Below are positions 14,075 to 14,254 of a stretch of DNA of 14,254 nucleotides, piece by piece. Within the stretch, counting starts at the first letter, position 1, and each line of letters begins with the position of its first letter. The stretch spans positions 1 through 14,254 of the forward strand of contig JAJZAL010000135.1 of assembly GCA_021799405.1 (NCBI GenBank), in the 5' to 3' direction. The notes below the pieces were generated by a model. That model was not told the origin of the DNA and ran no database searches. It saw only the letters and a program-made list of their open reading frames with translations. Made by a program: the position numbers and the translations under genes. Source of the stretch: Acidobacteriota bacterium (GTDB lineage Bacteria > Acidobacteriota > Terriglobia > Terriglobales > Acidobacteriaceae).

Positions 14075-14080
14075 TTTATA
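14075..14080 (-). promoter_or_regulatory. candidate -10 box upstream of the GH3 gene
   Basis: TATAAA on the minus strand in an AT-rich patch, 175 bp before the chosen GH3 start and 100 bp before the alternative start at 13974. No TTGACA-like hexamer stands at normal spacing. If used, the leader would be 90-170 nt long. Confidence 0.28.
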
Positions 14081-14174
14081 GAATCGTAGTGCTTGCGCTG
14101 CTTTCGCTCTATTCAGGGTGAACGCGACAGCGTGAAGCCCGTTTAAACCACACATGCCGCAAAACACGTCTATG

Positions 14175-14254
14175 TTACGGTAATGGGTTGACCTCGACAA
14201 TCGCCAGCCCATCCGGCGGGAGGCTGAGCGTCAGAGTGTTCTTCCGCAAATTCG
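14175..14254 (-). CDS. C-terminal end of an upstream protein, possibly a glycoside hydrolase (partial)
   Basis: A minus-strand frame enters at the window edge and ends with TAA at 14175, giving the last 25 codons. The peptide T-L-T-L-S-L-P-P-D-G-L-A-I-V-E-V-N-P reads like the final beta strands of a C-terminal beta-sandwich, as found at the end of GH39/GH51-type glycosidases. Codon third positions are GC-rich, unlike the other two frames on this strand, one of which is stopped. It is 275 bp upstream of the GH3 gene on the same strand, so the two may belong to one carbohydrate-use cluster. Identity cannot be fixed from 25 residues. Confidence 0.55.
   Translation of the reverse strand, partial: NLRKNTLTLSLPPDGLAIVEVNPLP

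Noticed and set aside
10348..14194. Shared GGTAATGGGTTG[G/A]CCT at 10348-10363 and 14179-14194
   Set aside because: A 15/16 match is expected by chance in a window this size, and the second copy lies in the last codons of a gene; no operator logic is seen.

Overview
The window looks like chromosomal DNA of a GC-rich, plant-polymer-degrading soil bacterium. The gene content fits Acidobacteriota of the Terriglobia/Acidobacteriaceae type: a GH28 pectinase-like protein, a GH3 glycosidase, a Tat-exported aldo/keto reductase, a zinc-ribbon membrane protein, an ECF sigma factor and a gluzincin-like secreted protein. This placement is inferred from content and codon style, not from a marker gene. No RNA gene, CRISPR array, insertion sequence or phage gene was found.

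Layout. 1-1236 (+): 3' part of a GH28 beta-helix protein, cut by the window edge. 1387-2193 (+): ferredoxin-NADP reductase-type flavoprotein. 2205-3068 (-): LytTR response regulator, tail to tail with the reductase and with its own promoter. 3226-3753 (-): three-TM double zinc-ribbon protein behind a 19-bp palindrome. 4062-5099 (-): two-gene unit of ECF sigma factor and small two-TM protein. 5475-8281 (+): RlmB-type rRNA methyltransferase overlapping by ATGA a secreted M1/MA-peptidase-like protein whose HExxH is changed to HALTH. 8410-8871 (-): ssb. 9337-10314 (-): Tat-exported aldo/keto reductase. 10644-11429 (+): DUF4184 membrane protein. 11644-13899 (-): secreted GH3 glycosidase. 14175-14254 (-): last 25 codons of a further protein, perhaps another glycosidase, upstream of the GH3 gene.

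How the parts relate. The two ends carry carbohydrate-degradation genes (pectin-type GH28; GH3 beta-glucosidase/xylosidase preceded by a possible glycosidase tail). The middle is mostly housekeeping (rlmB, ssb, reductase) and regulation (LytTR regulator, ECF sigma factor). The main oddities are two enzyme-like proteins that have lost textbook catalytic residues (GH28 His to Ala, gluzincin Glu to Ala), a phased palindromic operator candidate, an ECF sigma factor paired with a two-TM protein instead of a recognisable anti-sigma, and an 11-nt perfect anti-Shine-Dalgarno complement about 60 nt upstream of the DUF4184 start. I see no clear new multi-gene system. The best candidates for undescribed biology are the rlmB/pseudo-gluzincin pair and the sigma/two-TM pair.
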